64,000 nt of DNA from PoT sp049331405 (GTDB taxonomy: Bacteria > Planctomycetota > Planctomycetia > Isosphaerales > Isosphaeraceae), in the NCBI RefSeq assembly GCF_049331405.1, contig NZ_CP186274.1, positions 6,634,001 to 6,698,000 of the forward strand. The letters are read 5' to 3'. This document shows, piece after piece, positions 1 to 7,267 of this stretch. The notes beneath the pieces are model-generated. The model was not told where the DNA came from, searched no databases, and was given only the letters and a program-made list of their open reading frames with translations. A program made the position numbers and the translations under genes. Within the stretch, counting starts at the first letter, position 1. Every line of letters starts with the position of its first letter.

Positions 1-430
1 TTCTTGTCCAAGAAAAATCGCTTTAGAGTGGTGGTCAAATAACAAAATCATCGTAAATAATAGGTGGTCGGAGGTCGAGGCCTTACGACTCGCAAACATG
101 TTGTTGAAATCGACGAGTGTTGTCGCAAAAGAGAAACCTCGACAAATTTTTAGGATGGAATGTTCGTCATATGGGGTGTATCCTGACGAAGGGTTAAGCA
201 GTTTTTGTTGGCGATGGAACATAGGGTCGGGTTAGAACTCGGATTGGCGTTAGAGTGGGTCGCAATTCTTAATCATCGACTAATAAGTTCCGGTCTCGCG
301 TCTCTGATCTGGCCCCGTGGGTCGGGGATACATGACACGGTCGGTTGGCCTGCTTTTCTGGCCCAGCCCAACTATTAAGACTCGGGCGGGTCTCGTCTCC
401 GCCATAATCTATCTAGAGGGGGCAACCTCG
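1..430. other. AT-richer non-coding stretch upstream of the MerR-type gene
   Basis: No convincing gene on either strand. Base composition is clearly lower in GC than the coding DNA that follows. The last ~140 bases hold one copy of a two-hairpin element that recurs at 1681-1755. A purine-rich RBS-like stretch at about 415-420 precedes the start of the regulator. The left end is cut by the window, so part of an upstream gene's control region may be included. Confidence 0.5.
294..408. repeat. Two-hairpin sequence element, copy A
   Basis: Bases 294-327 match 1681-1714 at 30 of 34 positions. A second block around 379-408 (ACTCGGGCGG ... TCTCCGCCATAATC) matches 1727-1755 with a small indel. Each block can fold as a hairpin (CCCCG/CGGGG and GGCGG/CCGCC). 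This copy lies directly upstream of the MerR-type regulator, so it may be part of its leader or promoter. Confidence 0.55.
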
Positions 431-1372
431 ATGTCGGATTCATCGACGATTGCAGACTATTCTATTGCCGCCGTATCCAAGCTCACGGGAGTGAGCTGTC
501 ACGCTCTCCGCGTCTGGGAGCGTCGATATCAATTCCCGGTGCCGCATCGCTCGTCCTCGGGGCACCGCCGATATTCTCGCGACCAGGTCCAGGTCCTGCG
601 CCGGGTGTCGGAATTGTCCAAGGCGGGTCACACGGTGGGGGACCTGCTGGTCGCCGCCCGCGACGGCCGCATCCGGGTCGATCCCCAGCGCCAGGCGGAT
701 TCGACCACGGTCGCCGATCCGGCCGTGGGCGAGCTCGTCGATCGCCTGATCTCGGGGGATCTCGTCGGGGGCGAGGTCTGCTACGAGACCCTCTCCGCCA
801 GATATTCGGTCGCCGAAACCGTGGTGCACGTGATCGTGCCGGCCATGGTCGACGCGGGCGAGCGATGGTATCGGCACGAATGCGAGATCCACCAGGACGC
901 CCTGGTCACGGGATTCCTCAGGCGCAAGCTGGACGTCCTGATCGACGAGGCCCGCCGCCTCAACACGAGGCCCTCCCGCACCATCATCATCGGCACGGTG
1001 GAGGGTGACCGGCATGAGGGAGGCGCCATGATCTTGCAGCTCTATCTCGAGTTGGCGGGATGGCGTGTGTTGAACATGGGGGTCGACATCCCGGTCGTCG
1101 AATACCAGAAGGCGGTCGAGCTACGCCGTCCCGACGCCCTGGCGCTCTCGTTCGTCCTCTCGCGCAACATCAACAAGCGGTTCCGGGAGCTCGCGAGGAT
1201 CAAGGACATACCGGTCTTCGTCGGCGGGCGGAGCATCCTGAACTACCAGCGACTGGCGCGGAAGAATGGGTTGATCCCGGTCGCCGGCCCCATCACCAAG
1301 GGCGTCGATCAGCTCCTCGAGGCCTACGAGGTCTGGGCGACAACCCGACGAGTTCCCAGCACCCTGAACTGA
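431..1372 (+). CDS. MerR-family transcriptional regulator with a cobalamin-binding domain (CarH/LitR-like)
   Basis: Predicted 313-residue cytoplasmic DNA-binding regulator. Residues about 10-76 form a MerR helix-turn-helix (YSIAAVSKLTGVSCHALRVWERRY, split here as a start at Y10 and ending near Y33, followed by GHRRYS at 44-49). Residues about 95-180 match the helical bundle and 183-300 the Rossmann B12-binding domain. The cobalamin lower-ligand motif E-x-D-x-H-x-x-G is intact at 191-198 (EGDRHEGG, His195). CarH-type photoreceptors also carry W-x9-E-H in the bundle. Here Trp146 is present but the E-H pair reads D156-A157 and the residue after Trp is Tyr, so light sensing as in CarH is doubtful. 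ATG 431 was preferred over an in-frame GTG at 317 because of the purine-rich stretch at 415-420 and because MerR domains begin close to this Met. Targets are unknown. Confidence 0.87.
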   Translation: MSDSSTIADYSIAAVSKLTGVSCHALRVWERRYQFPVPHRSSSGHRRYSRDQVQVLRRVSELSKAGHTVGDLLVAARDGRIRVDPQRQADSTTVADPAVGELVDRLISGDLVGGEVCYETLSARYSVAETVVHVIVPAMVDAGERWYRHECEIHQDALVTGFLRRKLDVLIDEARRLNTRPSRTIIIGTVEGDRHEGGAMILQLYLELAGWRVLNMGVDIPVVEYQKAVELRRPDALALSFVLSRNINKRFRELARIKDIPVFVGGRSILNYQRLARKNGLIPVAGPITKGVDQLLEAYEVWATTRRVPSTLN

Positions 1373-1680
1373 GCCGGGTGCCGGCAACTCAAGGACGAGA
1401 TCGGCTCGAGATAGATCGGCGTCCCCCAACAAAATAGTGTGCGTCGCCGCGGCGGCCAGCGTTGTGACGCTCCGCTGCGGACGGCGTGCGCCCCGACCTA
1501 ACGGGCTGCCGCATCCAATCGATTAAGGCAGAACTTGTTGTGAAAAGTGAAAATGTTTGGTGGGTTCTTGGAAATTTATGCTTGGGGCCGGAGTATTCTC
1601 CAATCCTCGCCGCCTGTTCGAAGTGGTGGGGGACCGTCGTCTTGGAGATTGCGGATTGAAGACTTGTTTCTGGATTCCTA

Positions 1681-1755
1681 TCTCGCATCCCTGATCCGGC
1701 CCCGCGGGTCGGGGCCGGCCATAAATACTCGGGCGGCGCGGCTCCGCCACTAATC
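1681..1755. repeat. Two-hairpin sequence element, copy B
   Basis: Second copy of the element at 294-408, in the same orientation but more compact. The first hairpin is fuller here (GGCCCC, 7-base loop, GGGGCC at about 1698-1716). The second is GGCGG ... CCGCC at about 1732-1748. It lies in the gap after the regulator, with no plus-strand gene after it. Confidence 0.55.
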
Positions 1756-1815
1756 ATCGGACGAGAGCCGACGGGTCCAGGGGAGCCATCCTTGCGAACG
1801 GGTTCGAAATGGAAA

Positions 1816-1849
1816 GGGCGGCGTCCCCCGAAACCGGGGGACGCCGCCC
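1816..1849. terminator. Bidirectional rho-independent terminator
   Basis: A perfect 14-bp GC-rich stem (GGGCGGCGTCCCCC / GGGGGACGCCGCCC) closes a loop of about 6 bases. It is followed by ATTTTAG on the plus strand and by TTTCCATTTC on the minus strand. It sits just beyond the stop of the minus-strand Lys/Pro repeat gene and is its most likely terminator. Confidence 0.75.
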
Positions 1850-1911
1850 ATTTTAGCGTTGGGGGATGAGCCGCCGGCAAGGCCGGGCGGCTCGATCAAC
1901 GCGAAGCTAGA

Positions 1912-2445
1912 TCAATACTGCGGGGCCGCCTTGACGGGGGCCTGGGGGGCCGGGGCGATGTACGGAGCGGCCTTCGCCGGGGCCTGGGGAGCCGGCAGGA
2001 CCTTGGTCGGGGCCGGGGCGACCTTCGTGGGGGCCTGGGGGGCCGGCAGGACCTTCGAGGGGGCCGGGGCGACCTTCGTGGGGGCCTGGGGAGCCGGCAG
2101 GACCTTGGTCGGGGCCGGGGCGACCTTCGTGGGGGCCTGGGGAGCCGGCAGGACCTTGGTCGGGGCCGGGATCACCTTCGTGGGGGCCTGGGGAGCCGGC
2201 AGGACCTTGGAAGGAGCCGGGGCGACCTTCGTAGGGGCCTGGGGAGCCGGCAGGACCTTGGTCGGGGCCGGGATCACCTTCGTGGGGGCCTGGGGAGCCG
2301 GCAGGACCTTGGAAGGAGCCGGGGCGACCTTCGTGGGGGCCTGGGGGGCCGGCAGGACCTTCGAGGGGACTTGGGCCGAGGCGTAGGTCGAGTGATGGCC
2401 CAGGCCAGTGGCGCTCAAGGCAAGGATCAAAACCGCACTGGTCAT
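1912..2445 (-). CDS. Secreted Lys/Pro/Ala 17-residue repeat protein
   Basis: Predicted 177-residue exported low-complexity protein. The N-terminus (MTSAVLILALSATGLG..YASAQ) is a likely signal peptide. Residues 29-164 are eight units of 17 residues of the form KVLPAPQAPTKVAPAPS, with A/I and S/T swaps, and the last unit is degenerate. The tail is PAPQAPVKAAPQY. Such a Pro/Lys-rich extended chain would suit a wall or matrix linker, but no function is known. ATG 2445 was chosen because GAGG lies 8 bases upstream and the signal peptide begins there; the longer frame to 2571 adds no recognisable sequence. The antisense strand is also open because of the repeat. Terminator at 1816-1849. Confidence 0.7.
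   Translation of the reverse strand: MTSAVLILALSATGLGHHSTYASAQVPSKVLPAPQAPTKVAPAPSKVLPAPQAPTKVIPAPTKVLPAPQAPTKVAPAPSKVLPAPQAPTKVIPAPTKVLPAPQAPTKVAPAPTKVLPAPQAPTKVAPAPSKVLPAPQAPTKVAPAPTKVLPAPQAPAKAAPYIAPAPQAPVKAAPQY
1954..2361 (-). repeat. 51-bp tandem repeat array, eight units
   Basis: DNA repeat with a 51-bp period encoding the 17-residue KVLPAPQAP-type units of the gene at 1912-2445. Units differ by a few bases (for example GGGGCGACC versus GGGATCACC), which gives an A/I alternation in the protein. Such arrays are prone to copy-number change by slippage. Confidence 0.8.
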
Positions 2446-3012
2446 CTTGATATCCTCAAGTTCTAGTGTGAGGTTGTCGGTCGACAGTCTCGATCGAGTC
2501 GGTAAACAGACAATCCCCTGATGGCTCGGCACGGTCGATGCTTGACAGCGTCCGAACGCCAACACCACCATCCATGTCGGGTACCTGCCTCGTGCTCCGA
2601 ATCAGTTCTTCACACGAGGCGAGGCTTGTCCCCAAACCCGCGAACGGGGACGCTTCTCTCGATGGCCTCAGGACAGTGGCGGAAGCCTGAAGCCGGGCTT
2701 TCTGGTCCGGCTTTCGCTCTCCACCCCAGGGGTGGCCAGGCATGGTTATCGGCAACTCCGGCGGCGGCATTTACTTCTTTGGTAAGTTCGAGAAGATACC
2801 GCTTTGGCGAACTATAGGGCCTCTGCCGAGTTTCAAGCCTCTTGGTCGCGACACTTCCGGAATTCGCTCCTCGACCCTTCGAGAGGATGCCGAACCAACT
2901 TGGGTATCGAGCAGATGGTGATATTCCTCAGGATTTCGCGCCGGCCTTGGCCGCCGGTCGTTGAGAATGAGGGAGTCAGCGGGACGTACTCTACCGGTAT
3001 TCGGGAGGCAGC
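2446..3012. other. Divergent intergenic region
   Basis: It separates the minus-strand repeat gene (start 2445) from the plus-strand secreted protein (start 3013), so it should hold both promoters. Small inverted repeats are present: GCCTCGTG/CACGAGGC at 2587-2594 and 2613-2620, and AAGCCGG/CCGGCTT at 2690-2696 and 2707-2713. No gene is supported. Confidence 0.45.
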
Positions 3013-4560
3013 ATGCGTATCGGCAACAGGCTTGGCGGCTCGATCGTCTGGTCGCTCTTCGTGATTGCCACGGCGCCCGCATCCTTATGTGCGGCGCAAG
3101 CCACCAAGCAGGTTCAACCAGTCCCCATCGGCGGCTCGCTGACCGACCAGTCGGGAGATCGCTCCTACGGCGTCTACATCCCGACCCGGTTCGGCGGTGA
3201 CCTGACGATCAAGACTTCGAAGGGCACCCTGGGCAACATCGTCGGGCCCGACGGAAAGACGCGCGATAACGGCGGTGAGATCGGGATGAACCAGCAGGGC
3301 TGGTACACCTTCACGGTCTCCGGCGCCACCGAGCCTTATACGGTGGAGACCTCATTCGTCCAGGTCGGGCAGAGCACTCGGAAGCCCTGGAACTACTACT
3401 ACTGGCCGACCAAGTCGGACGCCATCCACGAGCCCTGGGCCGGCGGCAACGGCCGCGTCGACACGGTCCGCCCCTACGGCGACGACCTGATGGTGGCCGG
3501 CTACGGATCGCCGATCGCCCCCGGCCAGGACATCGTCCGCGCCGGCCCGAACGGGATCCTCGAGACCCCCGTCCCCGCGGGTGACGACTCGACCTGGTTC
3601 CCCAACCTCTATGACGACCTGACCTTCCGGGGCGCGAACGGTACGATGTACCAGACCCCCTCCCCGATGCTCAAGTACGACCAGCTCTTCAACAGCTCGG
3701 CCCGTGCCTGGGAAGCCGCGAACAGCCAGAACCAGGATATCAGCCGATGGCCCGGCCACTGCCTCGGCGGCGCGGTCTCCTCGATCCTGCTGAATGAACC
3801 CGTCCCCGCCCCCGGCTCCGGCCTGACGCAGGACGAACTCAAGGCCCTCTGGGCCGAGCTCGGCGAGAACCACTACAACCACCAGATCGGCGACTTCGCC
3901 AACGAGATTCCCGCCGGCCCGCCGCGTCCCGGATACGACGTCACCGACGCCTCGGTCCCCCGCTTCCACAACATGCTCGAGAAGCACATCCGCGGCGACA
4001 AGATCGCGCTGCTGGCGAACCTGCGGGCCTTCCCGCCCCGTGGCACCCCCAACGAGGTCTGGAACCACGGCGTCGGCAAGTATACGGCCGAGTTCCACTC
4101 GATCCCGGGCAAGGGCGAACGCGCCGTCCTCTTGAAGGTGACGGTTGAAGGCAACTCGGGCTCGTGCCTCAATGGCCAGGACAGCAAGCCCCGCCTCGTC
4201 AACTATGAGTACACGCTCGTCTACGGCCTCGACGGCAACGTCGACCAGACGAACACCAACGGTTCCGACTGGATCTCGGTCGGCGGCGAGGCGATGTACG
4301 CCCCCCTGAACCTCCTCCAGGTTGTCCAGTCGCGTTGGGCGGGCCACAACCCGTATATCAGCGAGTCGAACATCCGGTCGGTCGACCTCGCCAACGGTGG
4401 CTCCCGCACCGCCTTCTCGGGCGCCCCTCCGCAGTTCCGCCCGGTCGGCAACTATGAGTCGGGACGCCCGGCCATGTTCAGCCGTCGCGACGGCGACACC
4501 ACGAACGGAGCCCAGCCGCCGCGCCGCGGCGGCCTCCTCCGCTTCTTCAGTGGACGATAA
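3013..4560 (+). CDS. Secreted protein with a transglutaminase-elicitor-like Cys motif
   Basis: Predicted 515 residues with an N-terminal signal peptide (hydrophobic 9-28, cleavage near CAAQA). Residues 35-115 look like a beta-rich domain. Around 246-254 is W-P-G-H-C-L-G-G-A, with Cys250 as candidate nucleophile. Near 350-365 is EVWNHGVGKY. W-x-G-x-C-x-G-x-A followed later by W-N-x-x-V is what I recall for the TGase-elicitor (M81-type transglutaminase) fold, so an extracellular protein-crosslinking enzyme is an inference, not a certain call. The C-terminus is Arg/Gly-rich and disordered (RRDGDTTNGAQPPRRGG). The start is fixed by GGGAGG 4-5 bases upstream. A hairpin at 4600-4657 probably ends the transcript. 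Confidence 0.6.
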   Translation: MRIGNRLGGSIVWSLFVIATAPASLCAAQATKQVQPVPIGGSLTDQSGDRSYGVYIPTRFGGDLTIKTSKGTLGNIVGPDGKTRDNGGEIGMNQQGWYTFTVSGATEPYTVETSFVQVGQSTRKPWNYYYWPTKSDAIHEPWAGGNGRVDTVRPYGDDLMVAGYGSPIAPGQDIVRAGPNGILETPVPAGDDSTWFPNLYDDLTFRGANGTMYQTPSPMLKYDQLFNSSARAWEAANSQNQDISRWPGHCLGGAVSSILLNEPVPAPGSGLTQDELKALWAELGENHYNHQIGDFANEIPAGPPRPGYDVTDASVPRFHNMLEKHIRGDKIALLANLRAFPPRGTPNEVWNHGVGKYTAEFHSIPGKGERAVLLKVTVEGNSGSCLNGQDSKPRLVNYEYTLVYGLDGNVDQTNTNGSDWISVGGEAMYAPLNLLQVVQSRWAGHNPYISESNIRSVDLANGGSRTAFSGAPPQFRPVGNYESGRPAMFSRRDGDTTNGAQPPRRGGLLRFFSGR

Positions 4561-4882
4561 GAAGATCCTGCCTGCTCGAAGTCGCCCGGTAGAGTGAGTG
4601 ACCATGCCCCGACTCCTGACCCAGCGAAAACCTGGTCGTCTCGAGAGGGGCATGGTCGTTTCAGACGGGGACGAGGGGTGGCCGGAGAGAGTCCCGAGAC
4701 CACCAACTCTCCGATTTCGGTATTTTCGTCACGGCCGTTCAAGTTTCCCGGAATGCCTAGTCGATACCTTGCCTGTAAGGACAAGTCCGCCGTTTTTCGC
4801 CAGCCAGGGCGATCGGTGTGACAGTTCTAATCCCTCGAACTTGACACGCTTAATCGATAGACGACCGTGGGGGACATTTCCA
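4561..4882. other. Intergenic region upstream of the polysaccharide-type trio
   Basis: Holds the hairpin at 4600-4657 and, nearer the next gene, a TTGACA hexamer at 4841-4846 without a well-placed -10 box. An open frame runs through it into the downstream gene, but that part has no RBS or recognisable sequence. Confidence 0.4.
4600..4657 (+). terminator. Putative terminator after the transglutaminase-like gene
   Basis: Perfect 11-bp arms GACCATGCCCC (4600-4610) and GGGGCATGGTC (4647-4657) enclose a smaller CCAG/CTGG stem. GTTTCAG follows on the plus strand. Position and structure fit an intrinsic terminator. Confidence 0.55.
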
Positions 4883-5371
4883 ATGACCCGAGAACAAGGT
4901 CTTCAAGCTTGGCCAAGCATCCGCCCCACGCGGTTTGACGCGTCGAACTCGGTCCCCGTCCTGATCCAGGTCCCGACGATTGGTTCGGGCCCTCATCGCG
5001 CTCCGAGTTCCCCTCACCGCGGGAAGGTCCGCCGAACCACCCGACGTCGAAGACTCCGTCGTGAGGTCCGCTGGACTGCCTATACGCTACTTGCCACGAC
5101 GCCGCTGACCCTGGCCTTCCTCCTGTTCGGAGGGGCCCCGCCGGCCGTCTCGATGGCCTCGTCCCCGTCCCCGAAGGTTCCGGTCGTGGCCTCGGCCGCG
5201 CCCGAGTGTGACGGCTGTTCGGAGATGCACAGGCCTCCGTCGATCTCGATCACGATCGAGCCGGCCCCCGCCGCGACTCCCGCGATCGTCGATGTTGAAG
5301 CGCCCGTCGTCTTCCCCGGATATCTGCTGCCAGACGACGAACGCGAGGAGAACCCCCATGCGGGAAGTTGA
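4883..5371 (+). CDS. Small single-span membrane protein in a BY-kinase/ExeA locus
   Basis: Predicted 162 residues. A basic Arg-rich stretch at 48-63 precedes one transmembrane segment at about 64-85. A Pro/Ala-rich C-terminal part then carries a C-x-x-C (CDGC, 109-112). The positive-inside rule predicts a cytoplasmic N-terminus and periplasmic C-terminus. No family recognised. It overlaps the following ATPase gene by 14 bases, so the two are very likely co-translated. By position it could be the membrane anchor or activator that BY-kinase-type ATPases need, as Wzz-like modulators are elsewhere (inference). ATG 4883 was chosen for the GGGGGAC upstream and the short distance; a longer frame from 4598 is not supported. 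Confidence 0.6.
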   Translation: MTREQGLQAWPSIRPTRFDASNSVPVLIQVPTIGSGPHRAPSSPHRGKVRRTTRRRRLRREVRWTAYTLLATTPLTLAFLLFGGAPPAVSMASSPSPKVPVVASAAPECDGCSEMHRPPSISITIEPAPAATPAIVDVEAPVVFPGYLLPDDEREENPHAGS

Positions 5372-6164
5372 CCAGGCGCTCGCCCGCGTCTACGCGCAGC
5401 GGACGAACGCCGAGCATGGCGGGGTCCCCCCTGCTCCTCACCTCTCGCCTCGCCCTGCTGAAGCCAAGGTCGCGAACGTCGAGACGGATTCGCACGAGCC
5501 GGAGGCCTCGACGTCGGCGGCCCGTTTCGTCGAGGCGTCCGAACTCCAGTGGCCGGCCACCGTGAGGACTCTGGAACGCCAGTACGGCGACCGCTTCTCG
5601 CACATGGCCGACGCCCTGATCCAGGCTCGCGACCAGAAGGCCCTGAAGGTCTTGCTCTTCACGAGCTGCCACCGAGCCGAAGGTCGGACGACTTTGGTGC
5701 TCACTGTTGCGCGAGCACTTGCGCGAAGACCCGGGCGAACCCTGCTCGTCGACGCCGATCTCGCGGGTCCCATGCTGGCCCGACAACTCGGCCTTCGGCC
5801 CAAAGTCGGGCTCGAAGACGTCGTCGAGGATGGGATTGCCCTGTCCGAAGCCTTGATCGACGCCCCCGATGACCATCTCACGATCCTGCCGATCCGGGCT
5901 CCGATTGCCCGTCCGAAGGATTTCCTAGCGAATCCCGCCTGGTCGTGCGTCCTCGCCCGCTTGCGGCGCGAGTTCGACCTCGTCCTGCTGGATGGCAGTC
6001 CCCTGTTCGCCGGCCTGAGCGCCACGGTGCTGCATCGCTCGATCGACGCCGCCGTGCTCGTCCATAATAGCTCCTTGACCGGCGAACGCGGCCTGCTTCG
6101 CGCTCGCGAGGTCCTCGACTCGGGCGGGATCCCGCTCCTCGGCCTCGCCGAGACGTTCGTCTGA
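5358..6164 (+). CDS. CpsD/CapB-like (BY-kinase family) P-loop ATPase with altered Walker A
   Basis: Predicted 268 residues. The N-terminal ~90 residues are variable. The ATPase fold has a Walker A region TSCHRAEGRTT (102-112), Walker A' TLLVDADLAGP (128-138) and Walker B DLVLLDGSP (207-215). Family members normally read G-E-G-K-[ST] in the P-loop. Here it is A-E-G-R-T, so the catalytic Lys is Arg110. The C-terminus lacks the Tyr-rich tail of autophosphorylating tyrosine kinases. This suggests a role in controlling exopolysaccharide assembly, possibly with weak or no kinase activity (inference). ATG 5358 has GAGGAG 7 bases upstream and overlaps the preceding membrane-protein gene. The next gene is an ExeA-type ATPase. 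Confidence 0.8.
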   Translation: MREVDQALARVYAQRTNAEHGGVPPAPHLSPRPAEAKVANVETDSHEPEASTSAARFVEASELQWPATVRTLERQYGDRFSHMADALIQARDQKALKVLLFTSCHRAEGRTTLVLTVARALARRPGRTLLVDADLAGPMLARQLGLRPKVGLEDVVEDGIALSEALIDAPDDHLTILPIRAPIARPKDFLANPAWSCVLARLRREFDLVLLDGSPLFAGLSATVLHRSIDAAVLVHNSSLTGERGLLRAREVLDSGGIPLLGLAETFV

Positions 6165-6245
6165 TTTGATTGCGGTCCTAGAACATCGGGTCAGTGACTC
6201 CGTCCAGGATGGGCGGAAGGGTTCCGGCAGCAGGGAGGCCGAACG

Positions 6246-7049
6246 TTGTACGAATCTCACTTCGGCCTCGAGCGTCGTCCCTTCTCAGAGACGGTCCATC
6301 CGTCGGCCTACATCCCGATCACGAGTCGAGAGTCCGTCGTTCGCCGCGTCCGCTATGGTCTGGAACAGGGCCAGGGGCCCGTCTTGATATTCGGGCCGCC
6401 TGGTTCGGGAAAGACCCTGATCTCGCGGGTCATCTCGCAAGAGTTGGGGGGGGCGTCGGCCCACGTCACATTCCCGGCCTTGCCCCCCCTCGAGCTGCTC
6501 AAACTGCTCGCCCAGGAACTCGGCGTCGAGATCGGCGATGATGCGTCACCCGCGTCAGCCCTCCGCCGCCTGCGCGACTGGCTTTCGGGGTGTTCCGCTC
6601 GAGGGATCCGCCCGCTCCTGGTGGTCGATGAAGCCCATCTGATCGAGGACGTCATGGCGTTCGAGACGCTGCGGCTCCTCCTCAACTTCGCGACTCAGGG
6701 GCCTTCGGACCTCGCCCTCTTGCTCGTCGGCGGGGCCGAGGCCCTCCTCCGGATGCCTCCCAGCCTGATGGACCGGCTTTCGGCTCGATGCCTGCTTGGC
6801 GCCTTCACGGAGTCCGAGTCGGCCTCCTATGTCATGGGGCAACTCGAGGCCGCCGGCGCGACGTCTCCGCTGTTCGATTCCGAGAGCCTCGCGATCCTCC
6901 ACCGGGCCGCCGACGGCCTCCCGCGCCGGCTCAATCGGCTGGCCGACCTCGCCTTGCTGATCGCATACGCCGAAGGTCATTCCGTCGCCGACGGCCATGC
7001 CGTCGCCATCGCGAGCCGCGAATTCGAGCTCGACCCGATGATCGCCTGA
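6246..7049 (+). CDS. ExeA/GspA-family AAA ATPase
   Basis: Predicted 267-residue cytoplasmic ATPase. It opens with the typical YESHFGLERRPF segment. Walker A is GPPGSGKT (50-57) and Walker B is LLVVDEAHLI. An arginine-containing sensor region follows, then a C-terminal helical lid with LPRRLNRLADLALL. This family is found with type II secretion (ExeA) and as the ATPase beside exosortase/polysaccharide loci. The preceding CpsD-like gene favours the second context. The start is TTG at 6246, supported by GGGAGG about 7 bases upstream and by alignment to the conserved first residues. Confidence 0.85.
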   Translation: MYESHFGLERRPFSETVHPSAYIPITSRESVVRRVRYGLEQGQGPVLIFGPPGSGKTLISRVISQELGGASAHVTFPALPPLELLKLLAQELGVEIGDDASPASALRRLRDWLSGCSARGIRPLLVVDEAHLIEDVMAFETLRLLLNFATQGPSDLALLLVGGAEALLRMPPSLMDRLSARCLLGAFTESESASYVMGQLEAAGATSPLFDSESLAILHRAADGLPRRLNRLADLALLIAYAEGHSVADGHAVAIASREFELDPMIA

Positions 7050-7267
7050 GCGATCCCTCGTTCGATGGCGTGAACTCGACAATAATGGTCGAATTCGTGA
7101 GGCATCCCCGAGCCCTGCGCCGGGACGCCCATCGGAATGCCCCTTGCAAGTTGACTTGCTGGCAGGGGTAGACCAACCTCTACAATGCCACCCGGAGCCG
7201 GATCGTCACGATCCGCCTACGGACGGGCTCCGATTTCCGCTCAGGGCACGCGACGAGACCTGCACCG

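Larger units (their letters stand above)
1373..1911. other. Intergenic region between convergent genes
   Basis: No gene supported. It contains copy B of the two-hairpin element (1681-1755) and the strong hairpin at 1816-1849. The stretch 1530-1700 is AT-richer than its surroundings. Short open frames here lack an RBS and resemble no known family. Confidence 0.5.

Noticed and set aside
1859..2386. Plus-strand Gly/Ala repeat frame (GAWGAGRT-type units)
   Set aside because: Mirror of the 51-bp repeat coding the Lys/Pro protein. The minus-strand gene has an RBS, signal peptide and terminator, and the plus frame starts inside that terminator region.
7141..7190. Promoter-like TTGACT and TACAAT before egtB
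   Set aside because: The boxes are 24 bases apart, too far for a sigma-70 promoter, and the inverted repeat around them is short.
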